Below, piece by piece: positions 1 through 9,117 of a stretch of 64,000 nt of DNA; positions within the stretch are counted from its first letter, which is position 1, and every line of letters starts with the position of its first letter. The notes beneath the pieces were generated by a model. The model was not told the DNA's origin. It did not search any database and was given only the letters and a program-made list of their open reading frames with translations. The DNA lies in contig NZ_LT699726.1 in NCBI RefSeq assembly GCF_900155395.1, positions 219,419-283,418 on the forward strand, read 5' to 3'. The position numbers and the translations under genes are program-made. Origin of the DNA: Merdibacter massiliensis. Its GTDB lineage: Bacteria > Bacillota_I > Bacilli_A > Erysipelotrichales > Erysipelotrichaceae.

Positions 1-184
1 TGATCCTAAAGGTGGATCTGTCGATACATGTTTAAAGATGTTTGAAACAAAAGGATTTAATCATTATCCTATTGTCGAGTCCGGAGTACTAAAAGAAGAT
101 TGCAGTTTATTATTGAAAAATTTTTTTAGAGAGAAACGCAAGAGAAAATATATAATCAGAGAATCAAATATCAAAGATCAATAG
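1..184 (+). CDS. tadA: tRNA adenosine(34) deaminase TadA, C-terminal part
   Basis: Partial gene cut by the window edge; about 60 C-terminal residues are visible, read from base 2 to a TAG at 182-184. The fragment opens with DPKGG and continues with a FNHYP segment, then SGVL(K)E(D)C and a FFREKRKRK tail, which matches the end of TadA deaminases. TadA converts A34 to inosine in tRNA-Arg(ACG). The catalytic HAE and PCxxC motifs lie outside the window, so the call rests on the C-terminal pattern and on the classical Firmicutes order tadA-dnaX-ybaB-recR. A strong terminator follows directly. Confidence 0.8.
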   Translation, partial: DPKGGSVDTCLKMFETKGFNHYPIVESGVLKEDCSLLLKNFFREKRKRKYIIRESNIKDQ

Positions 185-204
185 ATACACTAAATTTGAT
201 ATAT

Positions 205-241
205 ACCCTCTTTACTGGTCAAATCAGTAAAGAGGGTTTTT
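205..241 (+). terminator. Intrinsic terminator after tadA
   Basis: A 13-bp stem (ACCCTCTTTACTG / CAGTAAAGAGGGT) with a 7-nt loop and a T run. It separates tadA from the dnaX operon. The 190 bases from here to dnaX are AT-rich. I saw no SRP RNA fold there, although scr sits at this place in Bacillus. Confidence 0.9.
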
Positions 242-394
242 ATGTAAAATATTCATGAATGTTTGTTTGAAAATACATAAAAAATAACCTCTAGATGTAT
301 TGATTAAAACATTATTGTAGAAGTATAAATTGGATATTATATATACAGAAACTCACAGCAAAAATTAAGATAAAAAAAAGCATACATACTATGC

Positions 395-400
395 TATAAT
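395..400 (+). promoter_or_regulatory. Probable -10 box of the dnaX operon
   Basis: A perfect TATAAT lies 35 bases before the dnaX start codon, after the tadA terminator. No convincing -35 box stands 17 bases upstream in this A-rich stretch. Confidence 0.5.
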
Positions 401-434
401 TGAATAAGCAACAATGATTGAGAGCAGGTGACTT

Positions 435-2216
435 ATGGCATATCAAGCGCTATATCGTAAATATAGACCAGAAAATTTTGAAGGTGTTGCTGGTCAAAAA
501 GCAATAGTACAAACATTAAATAATGCGATAAAACAAAATAAAATTGCTCATGCATATTTATTCTGCGGGCCTAGAGGTACAGGAAAGACATCAATTGCAA
601 AAATATTTGCTAAAATGTTGAATTGTGAGAATCATTCAGAATCTCCTTGTGGACATTGTCAGAATTGTATTGATTTTCAAAAAGGTACACATCCTGACGT
701 TATTGAGATAGATGCAGCAAGCAATAATGGTGTTGATGAAGTTAGAAATTTGATTGAGAAGGTAAAATATGCTCCGATTGAAGGTAAATATAAAGTATAT
801 ATCATAGATGAAGTTCACATGATGTCAACAGGGGCATTTAATGCATTGTTAAAAACGATTGAAGAGCCCCCAGCACATGTTGTCTTTATATTCGCAACTA
901 CAGAACCACATAAAGTGTTACCTACCATTATTTCTAGATGTCAGCGATATGATTTCCATAAAGTGAGTGTACAAGACATGAAAGAACGTTTAAATTACAT
1001 TGTAAATCAAGAAAATATTCATGTTGAAGACAATGTAATAGAAACGATTGCCAGACTCGCTGATGGTGGTATGAGGGATGCTTTATCTATATTAGATCAA
1101 TGTATCGCTTATGCACAAAATCATATAACTTTGCATGATATTAATGAAATATACGGCATTATTTCAATGGAAGAAAAAAGTTTGCTGATTGAAAATATCA
1201 TTCATGGAAATTCAGTTGATTTGGTTCATCAAATTGAAAATTTATCGGAAAAGGGTATAGATATTCGAAGGTTAACTAATGATTTGATAGAATTAATCAA
1301 AGAAAGTTTGATATACAGTTTTACGAAAGCTAGCGATTTAGTAGCTAGTTCAATGTTAAAAATGATTAAAGAAAAATTGGATCAAATTCCAATTGATCGA
1401 AGATTAAATATGTTGGATATATTAATGGATACATCTGAAAAATTTAGATATGCTTCGGATGTTGTATCATATTTTGAAATTGCAGTTATGAAGATGTTAT
1501 CAACAGTTAAAGAAGTTGCTTCAGATGCTGCAATTGATTCCAATCAAAATTTTTCATCAAATAGGGTTGTTCAACAATCCGTAATTCAGACTACTGAAGA
1601 ACAAAAACAGAATTTCATCAACAATGCAGATAAAAAGGAAGATGTTTCACGTGAAACATCAACAGCAAATAGTAAAGTTGTTCATAAAGAAGAATCTCTC
1701 TTACAGAATCAACAAGAAAATGTTGTAAAGAAAAAAGTGTCGCTTAAAATTGATGATCAGTACATAATAAGATTATTAGTTGGCGCAAATAAACAAGAGC
1801 GCCAGATGGATGATGAAAAATTTAAAGAATTAGATGAATATCTGAATGAATTAGAATGGGCAAAATATGCAAATTCATTAAAAAATACTGAAATTGTAGC
1901 TAGCGGGAAAAATTACTTAGTATTATCAACAAATAGTGAAATTGAAGCAAAAGAAATTAATCAAATAGAAAGTGAAAATAGTTATATCAAATTTACAAAT
2001 CAGCTATTGGGTTTGCCTAAAAAAATATTTGCGATAGATGAAAATCAAAAGAAAAAAGTAATAACTAAATTTAAAGAATTAATGATTCAAGGTAATCTTC
2101 CTGAACCAATTCAGATAGAGATAAAAACAAAAAAAGAAAACAAAATAAAACAGGAAACGATTGAAGATAAATTGTCAGATTTATTTGGCGATGAAATTGT
2201 AATTATGGAGGATTAA
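435..2216 (+). CDS. dnaX: DNA polymerase III subunits gamma/tau
   Basis: Clamp-loader ATPase of the replisome, 593 aa. Walker A GPRGTGKT is at residues 45-52. A zinc module uses Cys64, Cys72, Cys75 and Cys78. Walker B (IIDEVH) lies near 122 and the SRC sensor motif near 165. Domain III follows, then a Lys/Glu/Gln-rich linker (about 370-440) and a tau-specific C-terminal part. The start ATG follows GAGCAGGTG. It is first in an operon with ybaB and recR, the usual Firmicutes recombination/replication cluster. An A6G run at 1731-1737 lies at the position where a shorter gamma form would end if ribosomes slipped by -1 (see findings). Length is normal for the family. Confidence 0.97.
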   Translation: MAYQALYRKYRPENFEGVAGQKAIVQTLNNAIKQNKIAHAYLFCGPRGTGKTSIAKIFAKMLNCENHSESPCGHCQNCIDFQKGTHPDVIEIDAASNNGVDEVRNLIEKVKYAPIEGKYKVYIIDEVHMMSTGAFNALLKTIEEPPAHVVFIFATTEPHKVLPTIISRCQRYDFHKVSVQDMKERLNYIVNQENIHVEDNVIETIARLADGGMRDALSILDQCIAYAQNHITLHDINEIYGIISMEEKSLLIENIIHGNSVDLVHQIENLSEKGIDIRRLTNDLIELIKESLIYSFTKASDLVASSMLKMIKEKLDQIPIDRRLNMLDILMDTSEKFRYASDVVSYFEIAVMKMLSTVKEVASDAAIDSNQNFSSNRVVQQSVIQTTEEQKQNFINNADKKEDVSRETSTANSKVVHKEESLLQNQQENVVKKKVSLKIDDQYIIRLLVGANKQERQMDDEKFKELDEYLNELEWAKYANSLKNTEIVASGKNYLVLSTNSEIEAKEINQIESENSYIKFTNQLLGLPKKIFAIDENQKKKVITKFKELMIQGNLPEPIQIEIKTKKENKIKQETIEDKLSDLFGDEIVIMED

Positions 2217-2223
2217 TAAAATA

Positions 2224-2532
2224 ATGGATATAAATCAATTATTAGAAGAAGCAATGAAAATACAAAAAGATATTTCGAAAACACAGACATCATTAGATGA
2301 AAAAGAATATGAGACAAGTATTGGTGGAGGAGCTGTTGTAGTGCAAATGAAAGGCAACATGACAGTAGAAAGTATTAGTATTAAAAATGAATTGTTATCA
2401 GTAGAAAATAAGGAAGATTTAATAGATATGCTGACTTCTGCATTGAATCAAACTTTACAAAAAATAAAAAATGAAAAGGAAAATAGTTTAAAATCTTTGA
2501 CATCAGATATGTCAACACCGGGAGTATTTTAA
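2224..2532 (+). CDS. YbaB/EbfC family nucleoid-associated protein
   Basis: A small protein of 102 aa. The family forms homodimers that bind DNA without strong sequence preference. The N-terminal LLEEAMKIQKDI helix, the central beta part with GGGAVVVQMKGN and the C-terminal helix fit the fold. It starts 8 bases after dnaX and its stop overlaps the recR start codon (TAATG), so translation of the three genes is probably coupled. The dnaX-ybaB-recR order supports the call. Its exact role in Firmicutes is not settled. Confidence 0.92.
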   Translation: MDINQLLEEAMKIQKDISKTQTSLDEKEYETSIGGGAVVVQMKGNMTVESISIKNELLSVENKEDLIDMLTSALNQTLQKIKNEKENSLKSLTSDMSTPGVF

Positions 2533-3122
2533 TGTATCCGCAAAAATTTGAAGATCTAATTCATGCATTACGTCATTTTCCAGGAGTAGGTGAAAAAACT
2601 GCAGAAAGATATGCATTTACAATTCTAGAATGGGATGACGAAACGATTCAATCCATCATTGATGCTTTTGCTGCAGTAAAAGGTGGATTAAAGCATTGTA
2701 AAGTTTGTGGTAATTTAAGCGAAGAAGATGAATGCTTGATTTGTAAAGATCAGAGCAGAAATCATAATGTGATTTGTGTCGTGCAGAGTCCAAAAGATGT
2801 CATTGCAATGGAAAAAATGAATGAATATAATGGCGTTTATCATGTGCTGAATGGTGTAATCAACACTTCAAAAGGAATTATGCCTCAAGATTTAAATATT
2901 GAATCATTGATAGAACGAGTAAATGAAAATACCGAGGAAGTGATTATTGCGACAAATCCAACGGTTGATGGTGAAACAACTGCATTGTATTTATCCAAAT
3001 TATTAGAAACAAAGAAAGTAAATGTAACGCGAATTGCGCATGGACTTCCTATGGGAGGACATTTAGACTATGCAGATGAATTAACATTAATAAAAGCTTT
3101 TGAAGGAAGAAAAAAGATGTAA
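2532..3122 (+). CDS. recR: Recombination protein RecR
   Basis: Acts with RecF and RecO to load RecA on gapped DNA; 196 aa, full length. An N-terminal helix-hairpin-helix (FPGVGEKTAERY, residues 16-27) is followed by a C4 zinc finger (Cys56, Cys59, Cys68, Cys71), a Toprim domain (about 79-175) and a C-terminal Walker-B-like part (GLPMGGHLDYAD). The start codon overlaps the ybaB stop. It is the last gene of the dnaX operon, followed by a perfect 16-bp terminator hairpin. Confidence 0.96.
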   Translation: MYPQKFEDLIHALRHFPGVGEKTAERYAFTILEWDDETIQSIIDAFAAVKGGLKHCKVCGNLSEEDECLICKDQSRNHNVICVVQSPKDVIAMEKMNEYNGVYHVLNGVINTSKGIMPQDLNIESLIERVNENTEEVIIATNPTVDGETTALYLSKLLETKKVNVTRIAHGLPMGGHLDYADELTLIKAFEGRKKM

Positions 3123-3134
3123 ATTTAAAATTTA

Positions 3135-3172
3135 CAATATAAAAGGTGAATCTATATTCACCTTTTATATTG
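3135..3172. terminator. Bidirectional terminator between recR and GGCT gene
   Basis: A perfect 16-bp inverted repeat (arms 3135-3150 and 3157-3172) with a 6-nt loop. The stop codon of the convergent minus-strand gene lies inside the stem, so one hairpin serves both operons. Confidence 0.88.
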
Positions 3173-3574
3173 TTTTAACCATATACGATAATCATTTTCT
3201 TCTATTAATTGGTCTAAAGTATCTTTCAACTTAGGATTAGTCAAATTATAAAAATATACAGGTAAATGAGCAATACATTTGCCATATTGATCATAAATAA
3301 ATCTGTATTCTTTATTATATTCATTTTCAAAAGAGTTGTCCTTATAGAAACCCTCTAAATCATCTAATAATGGTATGACAGAATCGTCAACAGCCATGAT
3401 CTCGCCGCAAATATACCGATTTCCTTCTATCAGTGCAGGATAATCACAGTTTTTTATAGAATATAAAAGTCCTTTCACATATGCTTTTTGAATAGATCGA
3501 ACATGATGCTTTAAATAAATATTATAGTTTCTGCAGCCTTCCAAGAGGGTTCCATATACAAATATTTTCTTCAT
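3158..3574 (-). CDS. Gamma-glutamylcyclotransferase-like (GGCT/AIG2) protein
   Basis: 138 aa. The N-terminus FVYGTLLEG carries the YGTL(L) signature of the AIG2/GGACT-like fold, which binds the gamma-glutamyl moiety of its substrate. A conserved acidic residue is expected in LLDDLEGFY (about residues 70-78), where the family keeps its catalytic Glu. The substrate cannot be told from sequence. It lies downstream of the CYTH gene in the same direction, 15 bases away, so the two are probably co-transcribed. Its stop codon is within the terminator shared with recR. Confidence 0.8.
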   Translation of the reverse strand: MKKIFVYGTLLEGCRNYNIYLKHHVRSIQKAYVKGLLYSIKNCDYPALIEGNRYICGEIMAVDDSVIPLLDDLEGFYKDNSFENEYNKEYRFIYDQYGKCIAHLPVYFYNLTNPKLKDTLDQLIEENDYRIWLKQYKR

Positions 3575-3589
3575 AAAATTAAGATAGAA

Positions 3590-4141
3590 TCAGTCTTTAT
3601 CATATAGTGCTCTGGCAATTTTAGATGCGCAGTTTTTTTCATAATGTAAACCCACTTTTTGTAATATTGATTCAAAAACAGATAATCCGTCATGTTCTTT
3701 TTTATATTCATATTCAATTTCATAATCAACTGTATTCTTATAAATATTTTTATCTAAACAAATTTCGGCATATTCGCTAATGCATAAAGATCGGTATGTT
3801 GTCATATAACCAATTAGTTGAAATGGTCCATTTAAATCATATTTTCTCAATAATTGAGAAATATCTTTATCTAAGAAAACAGATGAATCATTCGTTTGTA
3901 CGATTTTTTCATACTCAAATAAAGAATCTTGATCCTTTCTAATTTTAAGAGTAAAGATGTATTTGCCGTTTTTTTCGCGTATCCGCATAGCACCCTTTTT
4001 ATTTTGAATCTGATGATCTATTGTATCATAATAATAGTTTGTTTGTTTGACTGGTTTATTTGGTGATAGTAAAGAAATTAATTGTTGATATTGAAATTCT
4101 GTTAAAAGCACCTTATATTCCTTTTCTATATTTTGTATCAT
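3590..4141 (-). CDS. CYTH domain protein (YjbK-like)
   Basis: 183 aa from the ATG at 4141, chosen because GAGGTG stands about 9 bases upstream; an in-frame start 30 bases further upstream has no such site. The N-terminal ExExK signature (E6, E8, K10) identifies the CYTH tunnel fold, which hydrolyses or binds triphosphates such as thiamine triphosphate or inorganic triphosphate. Alternating charged strands (AMRIREKNGKY, TLKIRK) support the beta-barrel. It is divergent from the NAD kinase gene; in Bacillus, yjbK also lies close to an NAD kinase gene. The substrate is unknown. Confidence 0.85.
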   Translation of the reverse strand: MIQNIEKEYKVLLTEFQYQQLISLLSPNKPVKQTNYYYDTIDHQIQNKKGAMRIREKNGKYIFTLKIRKDQDSLFEYEKIVQTNDSSVFLDKDISQLLRKYDLNGPFQLIGYMTTYRSLCISEYAEICLDKNIYKNTVDYEIEYEYKKEHDGLSVFESILQKVGLHYEKNCASKIARALYDKD

Positions 4142-4255
4142 ATAATAAACACCTCGGTTATATTTTAACATTACAGAAGAAATATTCTAGTCATAATCCG
4201 AATATAGAAATAGAAATAAAACTATGTTACACTAACGACAAGGGAAGTGATATGG

Positions 4256-5029
4256 ATGCGATATGCCATTGTGAGAAAGTTAGATGAGAATTCGGATCAT
4301 GTTGCAGATGAAGTAACAAAGAAATTACAAGCTTATGGATGGAAATATGATGAAGAAAATCCGACATTAGTAATTTGTATTGGAGGAGATGGAACCTTAT
4401 TGTATGGTGTTCATCAGTATATGGAAAATATCAATCAAATAATGTTTTTAGGGATACATACAGGAACTTTAGGTTTTTTAACGGATTATACCCAAGATGA
4501 ATTAAATGTTTGTTTAAATGATTTGATTTCACGTGAACCTAAAATCAACAAGGCTCCATTATTAAAAATTAAAGTAGATAAATGGGAAAATCCTGCATAT
4601 GCATTGAATGAAATGAGAATAGAAAATGTAATTAAATCACAAAATATGGACATCTATATTGATGGAGAATTTTTTGAAAAATGCAGAGGTTCTGGTATAT
4701 GTTTAAGTACACAAGCAGGTTCTACTGCTTATAACCGATCATTAAAAGGAGCTGTTATTGACAGCGGATTGTCTGTGATGCAATTAGCTGAGATTACGCC
4801 GATTCAACATTCAAAACATCGTTCATTAGGAAATCCTTATATTATGATGGAAACAAGAAAGGTATCAATGCTTAGCGATGATTTTACTACAGCAATGCTA
4901 TGTTATGATCATATTGCAGTTCCATTGAACGATGCAAAAAAAATTGAAGTCTGTTTTTCAGATAAATATGTAAACTTTGCTCGATATAGGGAATATAGTT
5001 ATTTAAGAAGATTGAAGAACCTGTATTAA
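4256..5029 (+). CDS. ppnK: NAD kinase
   Basis: Phosphorylates NAD to NADP; 257 aa. The GGDGTLL motif with catalytic Asp is at residues 43-49. The NE motif (ALNEMRIEN) and a glycine-rich segment near CLSTQAGSTAYNRS complete the family pattern. I chose ATG 4256 (MRYAIVRK), as in relatives, over GTG 4247, because AGGG at 4241-4244 spaces better to it. It is a monocistronic gene divergent from the CYTH gene and followed by a bidirectional terminator. Confidence 0.93.
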   Translation: MRYAIVRKLDENSDHVADEVTKKLQAYGWKYDEENPTLVICIGGDGTLLYGVHQYMENINQIMFLGIHTGTLGFLTDYTQDELNVCLNDLISREPKINKAPLLKIKVDKWENPAYALNEMRIENVIKSQNMDIYIDGEFFEKCRGSGICLSTQAGSTAYNRSLKGAVIDSGLSVMQLAEITPIQHSKHRSLGNPYIMMETRKVSMLSDDFTTAMLCYDHIAVPLNDAKKIEVCFSDKYVNFARYREYSYLRRLKNLY

Positions 5030-5070
5030 TCCTTATATTTTAAATAAAAGATCTAAAATAATTCATACAG

Positions 5071-5106
5071 TAAAAAAGTCTACTTTATATGTGAAGTAGA
5101 CTTTTA
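5071..5106. terminator. Bidirectional terminator between NAD kinase and rodA
   Basis: Stem AAAAGTCTACTT / AAGTAGACTTTT with an 8-nt loop, flanked by A and T runs. It serves the convergent ppnK and RodA-type genes. Confidence 0.88.
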
Positions 5107-6306
5107 GTTATACGTAAAATCAGCAAATTTTTGTGCATGAGAACTGATATTCATGATCATGCCGAAGCAAATAAAATAGGAAAGAATCGAAGAACCACCA
5201 TAAGAAATCAAAGGCAATGTAATTCCGGTAATAGGAAGTAATCCCGTCACCATACCTAAATTTTGAATTTGCTGGTAAATTAAAATACCAAGTATACCAG
5301 AAATAAAATATTTTTCTGTCATGTTAGAAGTATGAATAGCAATACGTAAAATGTAAAGATCAAGCAATAGGCAAACAATCAAAACGATGGATGTTCCAAT
5401 AAAGCCAAATGATTGTCCAATTGTAGCAAAAATAAAGTCTGTTTGTGCTTCCGGAATAGCTTGGGCATCCGGTTGTAATCCAAATCCAGTAATACCTCCA
5501 GATCCTAACGATAATAAAGATGTATACAATTGGTGTCCATATGTCGATAAATTTTCTTCTGGATAAAACCATGCAGTAATACGAGACAACTTATAGGAAG
5601 CAATGAATTTAGTTAATAATTCATATTGGAAGAAAAAAAGATAAAAGAAAATAAGCAGTACGATTAAAATAAAACCGCCGCCAATCAAAATCCATTCTTT
5701 TTTTATTCCGCTGCACATAAGCATTACAACTAAAGAAATCCCGATGATCAAGCAGATACCTGTATCTGGTTGTAATAATATTAATAATAAGGCAGGTCCA
5801 GCCCACTGAAGTATTTTCTTAAAAAGTTCTATATCGCTTGTGTAAGTGACCATCGATCGATTTAAATTATGCTCGTTGATGATATCAGCACAGATAATTA
5901 CTAATACAATTTTCATAAATTCACTAGGCTGAAAGCTGCCAAACGGAAATTGAAACCAAGAATAAGCACCATTGATACTACTGGCTAATGGTAAATAAAA
6001 ACCAAGCAATGCTTCACAAAATCTTGATAGTAATAAATAGATCAAACAGCCAATTAATACAAAATACGCTTTTTTTATATATTGCAAGATCGTATCATTT
6101 CCAAAAAACATAATAACGCCCATAATGATAAAACCTAAACTGTACCATACAAATTGTTGGATCAGAATAGAAGTACCATTTTCGGTCATTAAGTTAAATG
6201 CGCTGTATATAGATATAAAACTAATTAACATTAAACCGACAAGAATAGATAAGAAGCCATAATCAATACGATTTGGTTGTTTTGTATATTTAAGTGAACG
6301 TTTCAT
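5104..6306 (-). CDS. RodA/FtsW/SpoVE family SEDS glycosyltransferase
   Basis: About 400 aa from the ATG at 6306, chosen for the GAGGAG seven bases upstream. It is an integral membrane protein with roughly ten hydrophobic segments. The extracellular loop with FYPEEN, GHQLYTSLLSLGSGG and the C-terminal PLISYGGSS motif are typical of SEDS peptidoglycan polymerases. The protein polymerises lipid II together with a class B PBP. Without a neighbouring mre or fts gene, RodA (elongation) versus FtsW (division) cannot be fixed. The QPDAQAIPEAQTDFIFA segment resembles RodA more. Confidence 0.88.
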   Translation of the reverse strand: MKRSLKYTKQPNRIDYGFLSILVGLMLISFISIYSAFNLMTENGTSILIQQFVWYSLGFIIMGVIMFFGNDTILQYIKKAYFVLIGCLIYLLLSRFCEALLGFYLPLASSINGAYSWFQFPFGSFQPSEFMKIVLVIICADIINEHNLNRSMVTYTSDIELFKKILQWAGPALLLILLQPDTGICLIIGISLVVMLMCSGIKKEWILIGGGFILIVLLIFFYLFFFQYELLTKFIASYKLSRITAWFYPEENLSTYGHQLYTSLLSLGSGGITGFGLQPDAQAIPEAQTDFIFATIGQSFGFIGTSIVLIVCLLLDLYILRIAIHTSNMTEKYFISGILGILIYQQIQNLGMVTGLLPITGITLPLISYGGSSILSYFICFGMIMNISSHAQKFADFTYN

Positions 6307-6519
6307 TCCATCACTCCTCAATCACTTTAAGTAGTAACATTATAGCACGAAAGCAAATGAAAATACGTTGCAAATGTTGTGAACAATAAGAAAAAAATAA
6401 ATGAAATACATAAAAATACGAAAAAGTGAAAACAAGGATTATGATAAGTGATAATAAATGAAATGACACATTTATGTTATAATTATATAGTTAAGTAATA
6501 AAAATGGAGTTGAGATGCC

Positions 6520-9054
6520 GTGACAGAAAAAAATAAATTTACCCCGATGATGCAGCATTATCTTCAAATAAAAAAAGAAAATCCAGATGCCATCATTTTT
6601 TATCGTTTAGGAGATTTTTATGAAATGTTTTTTGATGATGCCAAAACAGCATCTTTAGAATTAGATCTGGTTTTAACCGGTCGTAATGCTGGTATAGAAG
6701 AAAAAGTACCTATGTGCGGAGTACCGCACCATGCTGCTAATTCCTATATACAAAGACTCATACAAAAGGGATATAAAGTGGCTATCGTTGAACAGGTGGA
6801 GGATCCGGCACTTGCAAAAGGGTTAGTACAAAGAGAAGTAATACGTATCGTAACTCCAGGTACAATCATGGATGAGAATTCTGATGAAAAAAATACAAAC
6901 TACATTGCGTCTCTATATGATTTTCAATATGGCATATGTGTTGTATTGTGCGAGATGACAACTGGTGAAATGAAGGCACAATTAATTGATAAAAGTGTCA
7001 TAGCATTGCAAAAAGTATTATTATTGAATAATGTAAAAGAAATAGTAGTAGAGCATTATTTTGATAAACGTTTGCGCAATATGATTGAAGAAATGCAAAC
7101 AATCACTATTTCTGCCATGAATCAAGATCAAGTGAAAGAGGAATATGAACATTTATTGATCCATGTAAATGATCAAAAAGTCCGCCATACATTTGGCTTG
7201 TTAATGAATTATTTGGATGAAACACAAAAACGGTCAATGACACATTTGCAGCCAATAGAAATGATCTATGAACAGGAATTTTTACAGATGGATTATGCCA
7301 CTAAGAAAAACCTGGAATTAACAAGTTCATTGCACGGAAATGGGAAACAAATGACTTTATGGAATTTTATGGATCATTGTATGAGTGCCATGGGATCCCG
7401 CTTATTAAAAAAATGGATCGAATATCCTTTGATTCAGCCAGAGCAGATCAAAAAAAGACAAACTGCCGTAAAATATTTAAATGATGATTTCATGATTCGA
7501 GATGAATTAAAAGAACACTTGCGTTATGTCTATGATCTGGAAAGATTAGGAGCCAGAGTAGCTTATGGAAGTGCGTCTCCTAGAGATATTTTGCGTTTGA
7601 TCAAAACGCTTGAACACGCTCCTGTTATTTTTGATATATTCAAAGATTGTCCAAGTTATCCTGAATATAAAACGATAGATACTTGTATGGCATTACATGA
7701 TTTGATTGATGGTGCTATTGTGGAGGAACCGCCGTTGACAATCAAAGACGGTGGGGTTTTTGTAGACGGATATAATGAACGTTTAGATGAATTGCGGAAA
7801 GTGAGCAGAGATGGAAAAAGCTGGATCTTAGAATTAGAGGCAAAAGAAAGAGAAAGAACAGGAGTTAAATCATTAAAAATAGGCTATAATCGTGTTTTCG
7901 GTTATTATATAGAAGTAAGAAAAGGAAATTTAGCTGCTATCAAACCAGAATTTGGATATGTTCGCAAACAAACACTTGCAAATGCAGAACGTTACATTAC
8001 AGAAGAATTAAAAGAAAAAGAAGATACGATCTTACATGCGCAAGAAGAAAAAATAAGATTAGAAGCAGAGTTATTTACTGATTTATTGAATCAGATCAAA
8101 GTTTATCTGCCAAAACTGCATGATCTTGCAAATGCCTTGGCAACAATCGATGTGTTTTATTCACTGGCACAATTAGCAAGTGAGCATGGATACATCTGTC
8201 CACAGTTTCATAAGGGTCATCAAATTGAAATCATAGAGGGAAAACATCCTATTTTAGAAAGTATGATGAAAAAGAAAAGATATGTATCAAATGATTTAAA
8301 AATGGATGAACAACAAACGATCAGCATTATCACAGGACCTAATATGGGTGGAAAATCTACATTCATGCGGCAGAATGCATTATTGGTCATCATGGCACAG
8401 ATCGGCAGTTTCGTACCAGCAAAAAGTGCATTATTGCCGGTATTTGATCAGATATTTACAAGAATAGGTGCCAGTGATGATATCTTAAGCGGAAAATCTA
8501 CTTTTATGGTAGAAATGATGGAAGCCAATCATGCATTACAGCATGCTACGGAAAATTCTCTTATTTTATTTGATGAAATAGGAAGAGGTACATCTACTTA
8601 TGATGGTATGGCATTGGCACAAGCCATGATCGAGTATATCGATGAATATCTTCATGCGAAAACTTTATTTTCTACACATTATCATGAATTGACGCAATTA
8701 GGAGAAGAGAGTCCTACTATTCATAATTTACATGTAGAGGTGCATGAAGAACAAGAAGAAGTGACTTTCTTATACAGAATGATAGAAGGAAAAGCAGATA
8801 AATCATACGGAATCAATGTTGCACGCTTAGCAAAGCTTCCTGAGATAGTATTGGAAAGAGCAAAACAAATTCTTGAAGGATTAGAATTGCAAGGGGATGC
8901 AGGAATTTATCAACCGCAGATGATGGTAGTGGAAAAAGAAGATCCACAAATGAAAGAAATTGCTGATTTGATCGATATGATCGATGTAAATTCTATGACA
9001 CCGTTGGATGCATTAAATTTTTTATGTGAATTAAAAAATAAAAGAAAAAAATAA
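6520..9054 (+). CDS. mutS: DNA mismatch repair protein MutS
   Basis: Mismatch recognition ATPase, 844 aa. The N-terminal domain has the FYRLGDFYEMF motif, whose first Phe-x-Glu-type residues contact the mismatch. The connector, lever and clamp domains follow. The ATPase has Walker A GPNMGGKST, the signature region with FTRIGASDDI, Walker B DEIGRGTS and the STHYHEL H-loop. The start is GTG 6520 with GGAG ten bases upstream. Unlike many Firmicutes it is not adjacent to mutL, which lies about 7 kb downstream behind a sugar-utilisation cluster; the cluster may have been inserted between them. Confidence 0.97.
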   Translation: MTEKNKFTPMMQHYLQIKKENPDAIIFYRLGDFYEMFFDDAKTASLELDLVLTGRNAGIEEKVPMCGVPHHAANSYIQRLIQKGYKVAIVEQVEDPALAKGLVQREVIRIVTPGTIMDENSDEKNTNYIASLYDFQYGICVVLCEMTTGEMKAQLIDKSVIALQKVLLLNNVKEIVVEHYFDKRLRNMIEEMQTITISAMNQDQVKEEYEHLLIHVNDQKVRHTFGLLMNYLDETQKRSMTHLQPIEMIYEQEFLQMDYATKKNLELTSSLHGNGKQMTLWNFMDHCMSAMGSRLLKKWIEYPLIQPEQIKKRQTAVKYLNDDFMIRDELKEHLRYVYDLERLGARVAYGSASPRDILRLIKTLEHAPVIFDIFKDCPSYPEYKTIDTCMALHDLIDGAIVEEPPLTIKDGGVFVDGYNERLDELRKVSRDGKSWILELEAKERERTGVKSLKIGYNRVFGYYIEVRKGNLAAIKPEFGYVRKQTLANAERYITEELKEKEDTILHAQEEKIRLEAELFTDLLNQIKVYLPKLHDLANALATIDVFYSLAQLASEHGYICPQFHKGHQIEIIEGKHPILESMMKKKRYVSNDLKMDEQQTISIITGPNMGGKSTFMRQNALLVIMAQIGSFVPAKSALLPVFDQIFTRIGASDDILSGKSTFMVEMMEANHALQHATENSLILFDEIGRGTSTYDGMALAQAMIEYIDEYLHAKTLFSTHYHELTQLGEESPTIHNLHVEVHEEQEEVTFLYRMIEGKADKSYGINVARLAKLPEIVLERAKQILEGLELQGDAGIYQPQMMVVEKEDPQMKEIADLIDMIDVNSMTPLDALNFLCELKNKRKK

Positions 9055-9075
9055 AATAAGATAACAGTATAAATA

Positions 9076-9115
9076 AAAAAGAGAGGATTTACTAAATTGC
9101 AAATCCTCTCTTTTA
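9076..9115. terminator. Bidirectional terminator between mutS and yeiH
   Basis: 14-bp stem AAAAGAGAGGATTT / AAATCCTCTCTTTT with a 10-nt loop, between convergent genes. Confidence 0.88.
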
Positions 9116-9117
9116 AA

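Noticed and set aside
185..434. Possible SRP RNA gene between tadA and dnaX
   Set aside because: Bacillus has scr here, but the stretch is AT-rich and lacks the conserved GNAR tetraloop helix.
2110..2160. A7G run near the end of dnaX as a frameshift site
   Set aside because: A shift there would change only the last few residues and gives no gamma-sized product.
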